This document shows, piece after piece, positions 25,901 through 40,900 of a stretch of 64,000 bases of DNA (position 1 is the stretch's first letter; each line of letters opens with the position of its first letter). Source of the stretch: Epiperipatus broadwayi (taxonomy: Eukaryota > Onychophora > Udeonychophora > Euonychophora > Peripatidae); contig JAQFVV010000031.1 in NCBI GenBank assembly GCA_028023455.1, forward strand, positions 2,234,001 through 2,298,000. The letters run 5' to 3'. The notes beneath the pieces were generated by a model that saw only the letters and a program-made list of their open reading frames with translations, was not told the DNA's origin and made no database searches. Both the position numbers and the translations under genes were made by a program.

Positions 25901-28900
25901 TGACTTAGACAATTTATATGTGTACATTGCTTTTACATAATTATTATTTCTCTACCTTTTCCTCTTATTAATAACTTATATAAAATAATTATTATATATC
26001 ACATGAGTTTTTAATGAGTTAAATCACTTTATAAGATAATCAGAAGCTAGTTATTTATGCTGCATTTCAAGGTTAATCTGATTACTTGCTTGTATTTCTT
26101 AATCATCACAGTATTATCATAATCCTACATTAGCACATCAGTTCAAAGGCACAAGAACTTTTTCTTCTCCAGTGAATATTTTTTACTTCAATTTTTACTT
26201 ATGTGATTATTAAGTATACACTATCATAATTCTAATATTCTCAAATGTTTTTTATATTCCATTATTATCATAAATTTTTCTTCTTTAGAAAGCCTTTAAT
26301 TTAATACTGCAAACAATTTTATTTAAATCTGAAGCACTAAAATAGAATCAGTAAATTTACAAAAAATGAAAATAACTTCCCTATTTTATCCTTTCTATCA
26401 CAACATGTTTAAATGAAAAAGACTGGCTTCTTTTGATTCTCATCTTTTCAGGATAGATATAAAAAAATTATATGAAGCTAAAATAATTAAATATTTATCC
26501 ATATTGTAGCGAAATCACCCCAAAAAACAAAACAAAATATGCTTGTCTAGGAGAAATAATTATCTCTTCATCAATGATGAATAGATGACCATGTACAAGG
26601 TAGAGTGACTATAACCAAAATTTTATTCTATTTGATAATAGCCATGGATAATGATCTAACTAAAGCTTACATCAAGTACAAACCTTCCTATTGTTCTCAT
26701 TATATTTCCTGATCATTATCCATCCCACATTTATATTATTCTATGTAAATATTAAAATAATATATTTGTAAATAAATTCGAAAATTTATGAGAAACTGTG
26801 CTTGACTATAATAATAAATTTATTTCATACAACAATAACCAAATATAAATAATATAATATCTTTTATATTTACATATAAATATAAATTATATTTACATAT
26901 AATTTTAAATTTAACTTTCAAAATTGACTTGAGAAATCAATCAAACTTGTATCTTTTTTTTAATTTTCCCAAAATTGATCAATTTCTTAGTTTTAAAGTT
27001 AACCATAATATTATAACTCTTTCAATATTTTAAAATTAATGCTTTAATTCTCTTATTTTTCTCAATTTAAATATATAAAACCAAGAAAGAGAGAAAAAAG
27101 AAATATCAATATATAAATTTTTACTTAAATAGAAAATGAATATTTTGTAAAATAAAATTTCTTTTGATGTCATAATTTAAATTATTATTTATTCAATTAA
27201 AGTCATTTAAAAAGTCCATATCAAATTTTTCTTATTTTCTTTTTCTGTTGAGCTCAAAACTTTATCATTACTGTCAATTTAACAACGAGCTCTTTGGCCA
27301 TAAAGAAGGTATTATCACAGTTTCACCTTTAAATTATAAATAATTTAACTTGAGATTTTTCCAGATATAAATTCTTTTTTTGTTGTTGTCATGCTTTATA
27401 ATAAAGGAATCAAGGTATATCTAATATGTGTGCACACTCCTCTTCTTTGATGACTTTTTCTTGTAATCCATAGTTGACATTTAAATGTCCTTATTTATCT
27501 AATAATCAAGTTTTGTTACAGATTCTGCAAATAAGATCCACAATTAGTAGATATAATTAGAAGTTATTCAGTATTACGACATTATCACAGTTCAATGAAG
27601 AAAATTACATTTCCAGAGAGAAGAAGCTAGCACTCCGACTAAAATTTTACATCATCATTACAAATAAATTCGAATATATACAAATACAATTCATTTTAAA
27701 AACTGCTAATTTATCAGTTATACAAAAAAAAAAAACTGATCTCAACAAATTTTTATAACAGATGATATTTTTTCCCCTTTGTCTGACAACTATCCAAATT
27801 CCATAGCAACCATTGAATGGTCCAAATTAACTTGCTTTGTTCTATTAGTTTTTTTTTTTTGACACTTAATATTTTGAAAATAATTTTATTTTCAAACTAT
27901 TATTTTAAAATAAACAAAGAAATAAACTTTTCATTTCTTCCAAATTATTTTTTTTCCCCAATTTGTTAATACATTGCGATCTGCTTTAAAAACCAATAAA
28001 TAAACTTATTACAAAATTTTTAAACACATAATAACTTTTTTATATTTATTTTTAAAAGTCAAACATGTGACCGAAAGATTATAATATTGAGGGTATTATT
28101 ATCTACTAAAATTGAAAGAAATTGAGAGAAAAAAATGTTTTATTTGCTGCTTTTAAATATTAGTTAAATGCAACTTTATATCCACATTTGTAATCAGAAT
28201 TAAATTGATTAAGTCTGAATATAAGTAAAAATTGTAAATTAATCTTGAAAATTTAAAGCATAAAGTACTGGGATTTATATATATTAAAATGTATTTATTA
28301 ATTAATTAAAAACAAAATAATTAACCTCATTATCCACAATTAATTCTGAAAAGACTAGTACTTAATTAAAGCATTTAAGAGATTAAATTAAATAACAATA
28401 TGTTTACCAAACAATATTGATCATGTGAACACAGTTAATATAAAAATAAAGATTGACTGTAATCAATATTCATTTTTCCACTTCAGACCATCTATTTAAG
28501 TAATTCATCATATTAAGGTTGCAAATAAGTATGCTGTAGCTAGAAATTGAAAGAAAAGAAACTGATTCACCAGCATTCACCAAACTGAAACCAAAGTTAC
28601 TGATATGATAGTTGTTTTAGCAAACAGAATTATAAATATTATTACAATTTGTTTGTATTCCCAAAACTATGATATATACAAATGAAGCAGAAAACTAGTG
28701 CACTTTCTATTAGATTGCTGTTTTTTCTCAACCATGTAACTTTGCAATAAAGGTGAAAAAGGACAACCAGCTAAATATTTTAATGCTTAAAAAAAATCAC
28801 TTGTTAAATCATGAATTTGGAAAATAATTAACATATCTACAATATATTGTCCACCAGAAGATAATGACTACTGAAGAAGATAAAAAACCCAAAGATATAT

Positions 28901-31900
28901 GTAAAAAAAAAAAAACAATAAATGAAAAATTATCAACAAAACCAGCAAGAAAATGTATTTGAGAAGTACATACTACCATTTGAAATCTCCCACAAAATAT
29001 CATGAAGTGCATGAATTATAATTATAAATTGTAGGCAAGAATTCAAATTTTATACAATCTATAATACATATATTTTAAAAGGACATATTTTGTAAATATT
29101 TTTTTTTTCCAATTTTTTAGGCTTTAAAATTATTTTCTAACTTAAACATTATTTATCATAATCTTAAATATTGCTATGAAATACATTTTTGAATCAATGT
29201 GTGGCAAAAAAACCCCACTGCTTATTTTAAATTCAAATAGAATTTTTTAAAGCTATTATTCACTAATGAATAAAGTAACATGTGTACAAACACCCATAAA
29301 TGCATATATCATCGAACATAAATTCACTGCAAAATGAAAGTCTCTCCAAGTTCAATCCATCTTCTCTAATCTCTAGCCTCTCTTCTCCACATATATAAGC
29401 ATACATAAATGTTTGTATAAATACACTTTGATATCTATTATAAAATCAGGGTGTAACACACAATATATCTTGCTATAATTAGCTAGTAAAATAAATTTAA
29501 TAGCACATTTAGCATTATTTGTACGAATAATTTATGAAGCAGAATGACCTATGTATGTATATCTTTCACTTATTAATACCAATATATTTCATTCATTTCA
29601 CATTAAGCCATTTTTGTTATGTTGTTAATTTCTATTTGTTATACAATATTAACTTTTATTAAAAATATGCATTAGATTTAATCTTTATTCGGTAAAATAC
29701 ATTCTGTACTGAGTCATACATCTTTTATATCTACATGCTTTTCTGTTATACTCTAATGACTGTGTTAGATAATTAGAAAATGTGAGCTATGAATAGTATT
29801 GGAATGATAGCAAAGAATAATGAAAATAATCTATCTAAGAAATGATAGTAACATCCTCTAACAGATTAAATTAGTGTTTAACAAAAATAAAAGCTCAGCT
29901 TAAATCATATAATCCTTTCTGAGCATATGACCTTCCAATTTGAAATATCTGGATTGTATCTCATGAAAGTGTGAGAAACTAGTTTTCACTCTTATCATTA
30001 TTTGTCATATACATATATTGATCTCAGAAAAGATTCCAACACGTAATTTATCTGTACAACATGTAATCATATATATAGGAAGCTATTTATTCCAGCTTCA
30101 TTAGAGCACTTAATTTGCCATATTAATATATAGGCAAGCATATAACTGAAATAACTTCATTTCCACAAATATACGATTTCAATACTATTACAGGAAAAAC
30201 ATCTCCAAATTTAATCCAGTTTCTTTAATCCATAGTTTCTCTTCCCACATCTCAAATAAAAATTTCTTATGCCACCCATCTCATCACACATAATCTCTTT
30301 CAAAGTCTTTCATAATTCCTTGGAATTTTAATTGTCCACTAACTGCCATTTCTCCTAATGATGCATCCAACTCAATTTCATTTTAACTTCAGAATATTTT
30401 CGATAATGTCAGTGACATCACTTTGTTCTTTCATTCATGTACTGGCTTTTGATCCCTCTTTATTACTTCCAACATGCACGTTTTGAAATGCAATAAGTCC
30501 ATTAAACACTCAAATCTCAGATCAAAAGTATTGGTCAAACACATTTATTAAACACATAGGAATGCATGTTTCCTTTTCATATTATTTTTATTTTAAAAAC
30601 ATCCTATTGACGATTGATTCAGTACTTAATTTCATCCATTATATCTACAACCATATTAATAATCTGATCAAGTTATTAATAGTTGTTAATCTAATTCATT
30701 ACTGTTAACATCTATTTTTTCTTTTTTGAAATCTAGCTTATCATTACTTTAGTTCATTTTTTTTTGTTGCATTTCTTAAAACTCTGATGCACTGTTTTAA
30801 AAAAACAATTACATCATTTACAAAATTTATGTGTAAGTAATGCCATTTATTTTTATTTCTTTAGTTTTATTTTTAAATTCATAAGATATTATTTGAAAAT
30901 TGCTATAAAGAGTTTTAGAAAAATGGAACCACTCTGTCATTCACTATTATTAATGTTAAACTTTTTAGTGTCCCCATGTAATCTAATAACAGTATTTTGA
31001 TGTTTTCAGAATTTGACAATATCCTGGATCTATATCTTGATATTCCAAAGCTTTAATCATTGCAGAAATACTTACAGAATCAATTACATTTTTATAACCT
31101 ATAAATCAAAAACACAATGACAATTCATATTCATTAGTCACTTCTATAACTGGTTTGAGTCAAACGTTCTCTGTAAATGAATTATAATGACTTTAGTAAA
31201 GATTATGTATAAAACTTATTAAAAATTGATGTCTATAATTCTGAATATCTTAACTTTTCATCTTTCTTTGGTATATAGTTTTGCCAATAATTTTTTTTAT
31301 TTCTTTATTGACCTCTTTTAAAATATATATTCTAATTCTATCATTTTCTGAAGCTTTTCTATTCTTCATAGATTTAATTCCATGTTTAATCATTTCTTGT
31401 AATTGCAAGTGCTGCATTGCTTTCTTATTATTAGCATACATTTCTTTATACAATTCTTCTAAAGAATGTATGATGTCTCTCTTTTTAATAATAAGCCTTA
31501 TTGTTGAAATGATTTTCCTTTCAGCAGCAAGATCTTGTTTTATACTTTTGTTCTTTTCTATAGTTTTCTTTATCACTTCACAATCATATTTCATTATGTC
31601 ATGAATTAATTTTTTTCAATACCATTTCAGAGATTGTTTATAGTATTTTCATGTTACTTCTTAATATATTGCTTGTCTTAGTAAAAAATTTACTGGTAAA
31701 TTGCAAAGTTTTTGTATTAGCTATCTTTGTTATAGTCCTTATAGAATTTCAGTTATTTTCTTATTAATCTCAAGTTTGCTAATATTTAAAACCCATTTTC
31801 AATTTTTAGTTTAAAGTTATTAGATTGTTTTTAAAGATTAGAGATATTAATTGATAACACTAGCTTTGATTATCACTGCCAGTGTCGAATCTTTCTATTA

Positions 31901-34900
31901 GTCAAAATATATTCTATTTCAACTGTATCTTCATTTCATGAAATTACCTTATTTTTAATAAGAAGTTAATTGATATTATATGAGAAACTGATATAAAGGA
32001 ATAGCTAGCAGCAATTCACCTATAAATTTCTGCTTAGAATTTTTAGTTTTTCTGAAAATTTCACAAATTTATGCCCATCTCATTTCTGTCTCCATAACCA
32101 AATTTACCCCAGTATTTTTATCTTTTACTTGTTTTTAATTGTAGTATTAAAACCACCCATGATAATTTTAATATATCTGATTAAAAATATTCTGTTCATC
32201 TGTATAAAAATTCCCTACTTCTGTGTCACAATGAGAACTTTGTTTATGCATAAACCTGAATCATCTGTATTAATATCTAGTATTAAATTGAACAACTAAT
32301 CTTGTCACTCTGACTGATATACCTTCAATTTCCACAGTGTTGTCTTATATCTTTTATTTCTGAAGAGTCCCATTTCATTAGTGTTTCCAATATTTGTATA
32401 TAATTTTTACATTTTCCATAAAATTACATGTAAATTTTCAAATTAATTGTCTTTTCCCCATTTCTTCTAATTTCACATAATCTAAAAATTGTATGTTTAA
32501 TATTAGATAGTTTTTCTGATCATAAAGTTTTTCCCCCTTGAAAGTGATCTACACTTGCAAATAATTAAATAAAGATTATCATTGAAAGACAGCCTAAGTT
32601 GCAAACAGGGAATTTTAGTTTTCTATGACTAGATGATTTTATAACCTTCTAGAAATAAAAACCATAATTTAGTTTTGTCTGTGTCTGTCATGATATGCAC
32701 TAATTTATCCTGTCATCAAATAATCCCAATCATAATAAAATTATGGTGTTTTCATGGTATTGTATATTGGTAAGCAATCCATCTATTTTAGTGAATTCAT
32801 TGTTCTAACAACTATAAAGATGAAAACATATAGGGTGGGCAATAATTTACCCTGTTCAGTTCAATTCCTTTAAAATTTTAAAAAAGAACGAAGGATCTCC
32901 TTTCAATTAATAGAAAATTACTTTCTCCCAATGAAGACAGATGACTTTTTTGAAACAAAACTACCCCCACTAGAATTATTTAATCTCTCATTGGTCTATA
33001 ATTAAATCTGATAGCTATCAATCTGTATCTCATACAGTAGCTGCTTTAAAAAATTGTTATAGAAATAAAAGATTAAATAATTCTAGTGGGATAGATTTGT
33101 TTCAAAAATATCAATTTTATAAAGATTATTTGAGTGTTGGTTACTCTGACAAATTTGTTAAAAGTATTTTATATAATAGTAATAATGTTTGTAATGATGT
33201 AAAGAATAAAGAAAAATATGATTTTATTTCTTTGCCGTTTAAATTGTCTTCTTATGAAATTGTATATAAAAATAGTAATTTGTTTGGAAAAGGGACATTA
33301 CTTTGAATAATTTATTAAATAATACACAGGAAATTTTTGATAGAAAGACTATTTCTGGAGTAGCGTATATTATCTCCTGTTTTTGTAAGGAGGTATATAG
33401 AGTAGTTTGAATATAAATGGAAGAATAAAGGTACATAAAAGTAGGGATAGAAATAAATATCTTAGTTCTGTTTAATATATCCATAAAAAAGATACAGGTC
33501 ACACTATTAATTTTGATGAAGCTAAGATCGTCTTCTTTGAGAGAAATGAAATAAAAAAAAAAAAAAAATTAAAGAATCTTTATTATTAAAAATTTATGAT
33601 CCTGAAGCAATTAATTTATTTAAAAGTTTTTTTAATATTAAGGATGTATAGGAGATAAGTTGAATTTTATATTTTTCTTGGCTAGTCGGGTTGAGTTCTG
33701 AATATGGGATAATTTTGATTATTGATATTAATGTATGAAAAGATTTTCATTCACATTGAATGTCAAAATTTTTTTATTTAAGTATGGTTTAAAGCACATA
33801 TATATATTTAATGGAATAATATATTGATTTTATCTCATCTATATAGTTGATTTCATGGATTAAAAAATGTCTGGTTTGAAGTTTTTAATATGTGAGGACA
33901 GGCAAATATATCTTTTTTGAAAGAAAAGAAACAACGTCAAGCAATTTTGAATGCTACGCATAATCACAATAATTATATATGGGCAAAATTTAAAAAAACA
34001 TTTGACAAAAATATATATATAATATAAATACAAACGGGTAATATTTTGAAAAATCTCACCCAATATGGTATTAAGTGATTATTTTCACTTCTACAGAATA
34101 TTATTTTCTCCATTTCTAATGTTTAATCTTTCCATATATATAATTATTTTTTTAACCAAAATATATACAAAAAGAAATACAATTATTATTATTTTCAACA
34201 TAATGCTTAATAAAACTTATGTTCTAGTACCTTTAAATATCTAATTAATCTATTCACGAGAAATATTTAACTAAAATTCGATTATGCATTCATATATAAA
34301 AAACCCAATACTTACTAAAGAGAAAGTCAATGCTTCGGTAAACCCTGCAGCTGCTATTTCAAATCGTAATTGATCACTCAGTTTATTCAACATGAACTAA
34401 ACAAACATAAATATATTTTATTAATCATTAAAATATAACAATCAAATATTTTTTTAAAAAGAAAGAAAATGAAATTATTTACCTGAGCACCAACTGTGTT
34501 AGTATTAGGTATTCTCATGGAAATATTGTTATAACCAAATGCAATGGCCACATCTTCAACGATATCACATGCATGGATTATATCGTGTCTTGTTGGTGGA
34601 ATTAAAACGGACACTTTAGATCCTCGATTAATGACTCGAGAATATAAACACATTCTTGTCAGCAATTGGGCAATTATATCTGGAGATTCACTACAAACAT
34701 ATAATAATCTATTAACTGTGTTTAATAACACATTAACTAAGAAAATCATAAAATAGTAATACACTTAAAGTAATGGTATCTTATAATTCAATTATCAACT
34801 ATCACTACTACTAGTTATATTTAAAATTTCTTAAATTTCAAAATAAATAAAGCATTTTTAATGGATAAACAGAAACTTTTTGTAAATGAAAAACTATTTA

Positions 34901-37900
34901 GAATCTATTTATTTCCCTGTAATTGTCATTTAATCTATAATAGGTTCATTAATATCTGCAATGAATTTCTCTGTGCTCATTAAGGTAGATAAAAGCAGAA
35001 AGCATGTGCATAATCACTGAAGTGTCTGCCTATCTTTCAGGGCTTAACATGAAAGATGAATTTAACACTAAGTAGGATGAGCAGGCACCATTGTTATTAT
35101 TATGTAATCCTTTCTAATAATATCCTACAAATAATTTGTACATTTTTTTATTCTTGCGAATAGAAACAAAAAAATATAAGTAACATGTTTTTAGCGTAGA
35201 AAGTTCCTTGACTGTTTTGCAAATATGAAGTTTAATTTTTTTTTTTTTTATTGAAATATTAGTAAAAAGTAACAAATTATTATTGGTGATTTTATTAAAG
35301 TATGTTTTTCACTATGCAATCCCTAATAATTAAATATTTAAAAAAATTAATAATCAACAAACTTAATAAAATTTTATAAAGAAACTATAATATTTTATTA
35401 TTATTATTTGTACTTAAAAATAACAAAATATTCTACAAAAATAAAATAAAATGATTAATATATAACAATATTTGAATGAAAAAAAAAGTCATATCACATT
35501 CAATTAAAAAAAACTGTAGAGAAATACAATAAATAATCATTAAGATAATGATCCAATTAATCCAAAACAAGTAGAAACCATAATTTATGTTGCTCATAAA
35601 CAGCACAAATGTTTCACTTTACAGTAGAGTTTCTAAGGGAGAACTTTTGTGAAATTCTTACGAAAGTTGATGATTATAATTAAATTCCTGAACTATAATT
35701 TCAAATATTACAATCAAAAATCGTCAAATGTTAACTCGGCATTTTTTAGCATGATAATATAAAAATCTATAAAGCCAAAAAACTTCATAAAAAATCAGTT
35801 GTTGTAAATTCACTTGTATATATTTTAATTACTGATATAAAATCTTTCCCTAATAAAAATAAAAATTTTATAGTACAAAGTTTTCTACTACATTGTTTAC
35901 CAAATGAACCAATTCTGATAAGTGTATATGATGAATTAAAGAAGAAATTTCCAAACAACCATAAATTATTCTTTATCAATATATTAACAGTTGAATGTAG
36001 CTGGAAAATTTGAATAAAGTTAATTTTTTCTAAAGACATTCGATACTTAATATTAGCTAATGGAAATAGTTCAATATACAAATACAATCATTATAATAAT
36101 ATGATATTTTTGGATATAAATCACACAAAAGTCATAGGAAATGCACTTCAGTAGCAAGTATTGTTAGGAGATAAAATTAAAATTGTTTTTCTATGCCTAA
36201 AGATTTTTATTTTCGTTAGTTTATTAAACCTTTCTATAAAATTAAAACTGCTTTAGTTTTATTTTTTTGAAAGCTTTTCTTACATTTGTAATAACTTATC
36301 AGGGTACTCATCTTTTAGCTAAAGATGCCGCTCTATGGCGCGGTTTTAGCGCCAAAACACATAAAAATGCTGTTTCCGCGGCCGACATGTTCGAACCCGC
36401 GTTTTCTATAATACAACTTTTTTGTTGTGCTACAGAATGCAGGCCGCTATGTCGCGTCACAGTACAGCATGTATGTGGCATAGCAGCAAATACATTTTCC
36501 GAATTCGTACAATTTATAAAATAATTACGGCTTGATGAGAGAGTTTGTATTTGAATTGTATTGAAATGTTGTTTTCATTGGATTTTTTTATTATTTTAAA
36601 CTATTGAAATGTTCAGATTTTTTAAAGCAATAATTATAAGACTTTTTTACAACGTACTGTATTGAACTTTTATTTGGGAAAATGTTAAATATTTATGTTT
36701 TTATTGAGTTGCAATTAGGTAACGTATCAAGTAACGTACTGTTAGTAACATTCTACAAGACAAAGAAGATTCTACCGTCTGTATATTTTTGAAGTAAAAA
36801 AGAGCGGTACGAAAAAAATATCCAGTAAGAAAAGTGCAAATATACAGGTTTTTTTGTAAATTTCATAAAAAGCAAATATTATAAACATGTTTAATAAGTA
36901 AAGAAGACATTTGTATGTGTTTGTTGTTGTTTAAAAAAGTTTGAATTTCTTTCTTTTGTCCGAGTACGGTTACGATATTGAATTTTTTTATTTTAGCATT
37001 ACAAACAACAGAAGACTAACCCTAAACCTAACCCTAAATCTAACCGTAACAACTTTTACTTTTATTACGATTATTATTTTTTAGTTAAACAACAACAAAA
37101 AAACTCGTAACTAAAAAAATATCCGATAGAAAATTGATAAAAAAAAAGCCGTAACACAATTTAAAAAGTATACGATATAAAAAACATGAAACAAATTGTA
37201 ATTTGTTGATTTTATTTTACATTTATTATTATCATTTAAATTGTATATGTTAATAAAAAATAATATTTAAAAAAGACGATTTTGTTTTGTTTTTATTTTC
37301 GCATTACAAAAAAGCACAGCAAAATTATTATAATCAACGGCCCGAGAATGGTCATATTTTATAGTTTTAGCGTGAAAATGGCGCCATCCAACGGAATCTT
37401 TATCTATAAGACAAGCACCCTTATCAGATAAGTGAGATTTTATTTATATAGGCATATATTCATAAATTGCAAACAGATTCAGTAATATATTAGAGACAAA
37501 TTTATAAAAAATATTAAATTAACTCTAACACATATAATATTTAATAATTAAAGAATATTTAATGACTTCAATTGAAATAATATAAAATATTGTGACTAAT
37601 TTTCACATATTAAATGCAAGTTATTGTTTCTGCATAATTCCTGAGTTTCTAATGAAAAGCTCTAGGACATCTAGGAAGTTCAATTATAGAAAGAAATAGT
37701 ATCAAATTTGGTGATAGGAATTTTCAAATATATGTGACTAGTGTAATATAAATTGTAAATTATGTTTGTCAACACAGATATAATGGAATGATATAAATGG
37801 TAAATTAGGACATAGATTTGAAAAAAAGCTTTAAAAAAATTCTATTATTTACTGTAACTATATAAATAATAGCAAATACAGCTCATTATAAAAAATTTAA

Positions 37901-40900
37901 ATATTTTTATTAAATTAGTTTTTACTTTACTGTAACTCTTCTCAGAAAAATTATAAACAGTATTCTGCATATAATGAATACAAATAATAATTGTTTTTTT
38001 TTTTTCCTTGAGAATTCATAAAAAATTTGAGCAATAGTGATAGAGCTAAGCTGAGATCCATGGAATTTGAGTTCCAGGCTAATACATACAATTTGTAAAA
38101 TTATATAACAGAAAAAAACAAACAAAAAGCAAATAAAAGCCATACACCCTTTCTTTTCTTAAAACAGGCAAAACTATCTTTTTTTTATTTCTAAGAATTT
38201 ATGGAAAGATAGAATATTATTTTGGAGAGAAACAGTTTGGTTGTCAGAAAAGGAAAAGTACAAGAGATGTTATTGGTATTGTTAGAAAGATTGCAGAGAT
38301 ATATTGGAAAAGATAAAGAAATCGGTATATGTTTTGTGGATTTGGAAAAAATATTTGGTAGAATAATCTGGAAAAAACTTATGTTTCAAAGTTAAAGGGA
38401 GAAATGATTTCGAATATGCGTACTGGATAAAGAATAAGAATCAAAGTGGAGAATAATGAAATTGAAGAAGTACATATAAAAACATCAATTAGAAAAGAAT
38501 GCTGCATAACAATTATGCTATTTCAGGTTTATTTAGAAAAGATGATAGATAAATATACAGACAATGGAGAAACTAATACTAGAGGTAGACTAATAAAATG
38601 TTTAAGATTTGCAGATGACATGGTTCTTATAGTTGAGGATAAAAAGTATCTCTAGAATATGCTGAACAAATTGTAGAAAGAAAGTATGGACTACAAAAGG
38701 AAGATAAATATATGGAAGATCAAGGGTTTATGGATCAAATGAATACAAAAAAAAAAGTACAAGTTGATATTCATGATAATATTGTTCAATAGATAAATGA
38801 ATAAAAATTTTTTTTTTTTTTTTTAGTCACAGAAAATCAATATATTTAAAAAATATATACATATAAATCAGCAAATAAACAACAATATTAGAGGAAGAAA
38901 GCAGAACAAATTCATGGGTAAAAATTAACACCAAAAAAAAAAAGGAAAGATATGACATAGATAGAGAGTTCACTTGATTTTTTTTTCTTTTTCATAATTT
39001 AATCAATACAAAACAACAACTATGTCATCAATATTAGACCAAGAATAATTTTATTAAACAATTAGTCACAATTTCTCTTTTTAGTGAGTTCAAGAATAGA
39101 CTTACATGTATTCAAAAGATATTTTAAAAGAAAATTCCATGCTTTGGAAAATGTGAGAATCCTGCTCATAAGAAAATATTTAAATCAAACTGTAACAAAA
39201 AATACTTATTTCTTTAGAACATTTTAAAACAGCACGAACAATCTTATATAACTGAAAACAAGTTGAAGATCCTTTCAGTTAGCTTAAAACAAGTACTCTC
39301 TTTACAACTCCCCATTAAAAAAAAATCCTAATTTTGAGAGTAAGGTTAAGAGTCACAACAGTCTTATGATTTAAGAACATTGTGATGAGCAAATTAAGAG
39401 ATTTTTTATTATCAATAAGACAGTTTATTACGTGTTTTAATATATATTGGGAAATTGTATATTTTAATAAGTTCGAAATTTATAATTTTTCATTAAAAAT
39501 ATAAATTTGGGAATTAATAACATAATACTAAAATATCTGCATCTCTAATACAATAGTCTTAATATCTGAACTGATACAGATATTTTTAAATGCATTTCCA
39601 GATAGCTGCAAAAATTGATTTAATAAGAGAATTTGGAATGAATGTGCTCAAACTTTCTATATAATTTTAATTTTAATCACATGATGAATAATATATCTGA
39701 AAGTTATATTTAAATAATAAATTTTAGACAGAGTTTATCATGATCATCTAAAAAAAAAAAAAAAAAAGAGTATATTGCCAAAATAGCCTTAATTAAATCA
39801 TTTTGGTATATTAGAAACACTAGGGGAAAGTCTCATTACTACTTGTTGATTACATAATTCATGATTAAAAAAAAGACAATTTTGCCCCAGTAAATGTTAT
39901 TGAGAGTAGCACAAATACTTTCAAATCATACAAGTGAAAGGTCTCCAAATTTTAATTATCTAAAACAGACTAATCACTAGCAAAATCAGTATTGATCGCA
40001 ATTTGTTCAACAAAAGAATTTATGTTTATAAATATTAATTATATGCACAATTAAATGTAAATTCAAATGATAGCAACTGGAACGGTTTCTTAATGCCTAT
40101 TTTGATATTTATTTTAAAAGTTGAATAAAAGATGGAGATAAATATAAGCAAGCAATGGATATGTTTTATTCATTTGTTTCTTAGAACTGATTTATATTCT
40201 TAGTGACCTTAAGGCTGTTCACAATTTATAACTCTCTTAAAAAATAAAATCACTATTATAATTGCTTATATATAATATTCTTAATTCATTACTAGAAAGC
40301 ATCTTGTATTGCATTTTCAGTACTTATATATATATATATATATACATACATACATACGCATAATATAGGTATGACAGTAAAAGGCTATATGACCAAATGT
40401 GAAGATTTCTGATTGAAAATAGGTTCAGACAAATAAAAAATAAAATATTATGACCAATGATAACACAGATATTGTTGACAACTATATCAGAGGTTTCAGT
40501 TAATGATCACTTGAAAATTTACTTGACAGATGATATATTTTTTCTAATAGAATAAAGAATATATGTTCAATTATCTCACTGCATAAAACTAGTCTCTTTC
40601 ACTATGTTGTGGTCAAAAAAAATGCAGCTCAATATACCAAATATTTTGGATAAGGAGAAAATGAGACTGGAAAGTAAATATGGTATTTATAGCAAAAATG
40701 GTAATAATTGGAAAATGTAAGAAATCAAGTTTCTAAATACTTTTCCAAACATTGTAACATAATTGTCTACAATACTTATATAGGAAGTGATCAAGGAAAC
40801 ATTATTTATTATAAATATGTTTCTGTCAATATCTTGCTTTCTGTACTGCATTTGTGACCATGTTAAAACCTCTATCTGAAAGAAGATAAAGTAACCAGCC

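Larger units (their letters stand above)
24874..34315 (-). other. FARSB intron e-f, 9.4 kb
   Basis: 24874-29300 is AT-rich with no recognised element or gene. 29340-33651 holds LINE and Penelope-like remnants (listed). 33652-34315 is again featureless. The many open frames here are short and domain-free apart from those in the listed elements. Confidence 0.6.

Noticed and set aside
28809-29012. Minus open frame rich in Phe, Val and Ser resembling a membrane peptide
   Set aside because: Hydrophobic composition is expected from T-rich sequence; no start context or conservation visible.
36267-36524. Open frame of 85 codons with non-AT composition
   Set aside because: It crosses the left end of family-D copy 1; the G+C comes from the element end, and the reading frame is not kept in the other copies.
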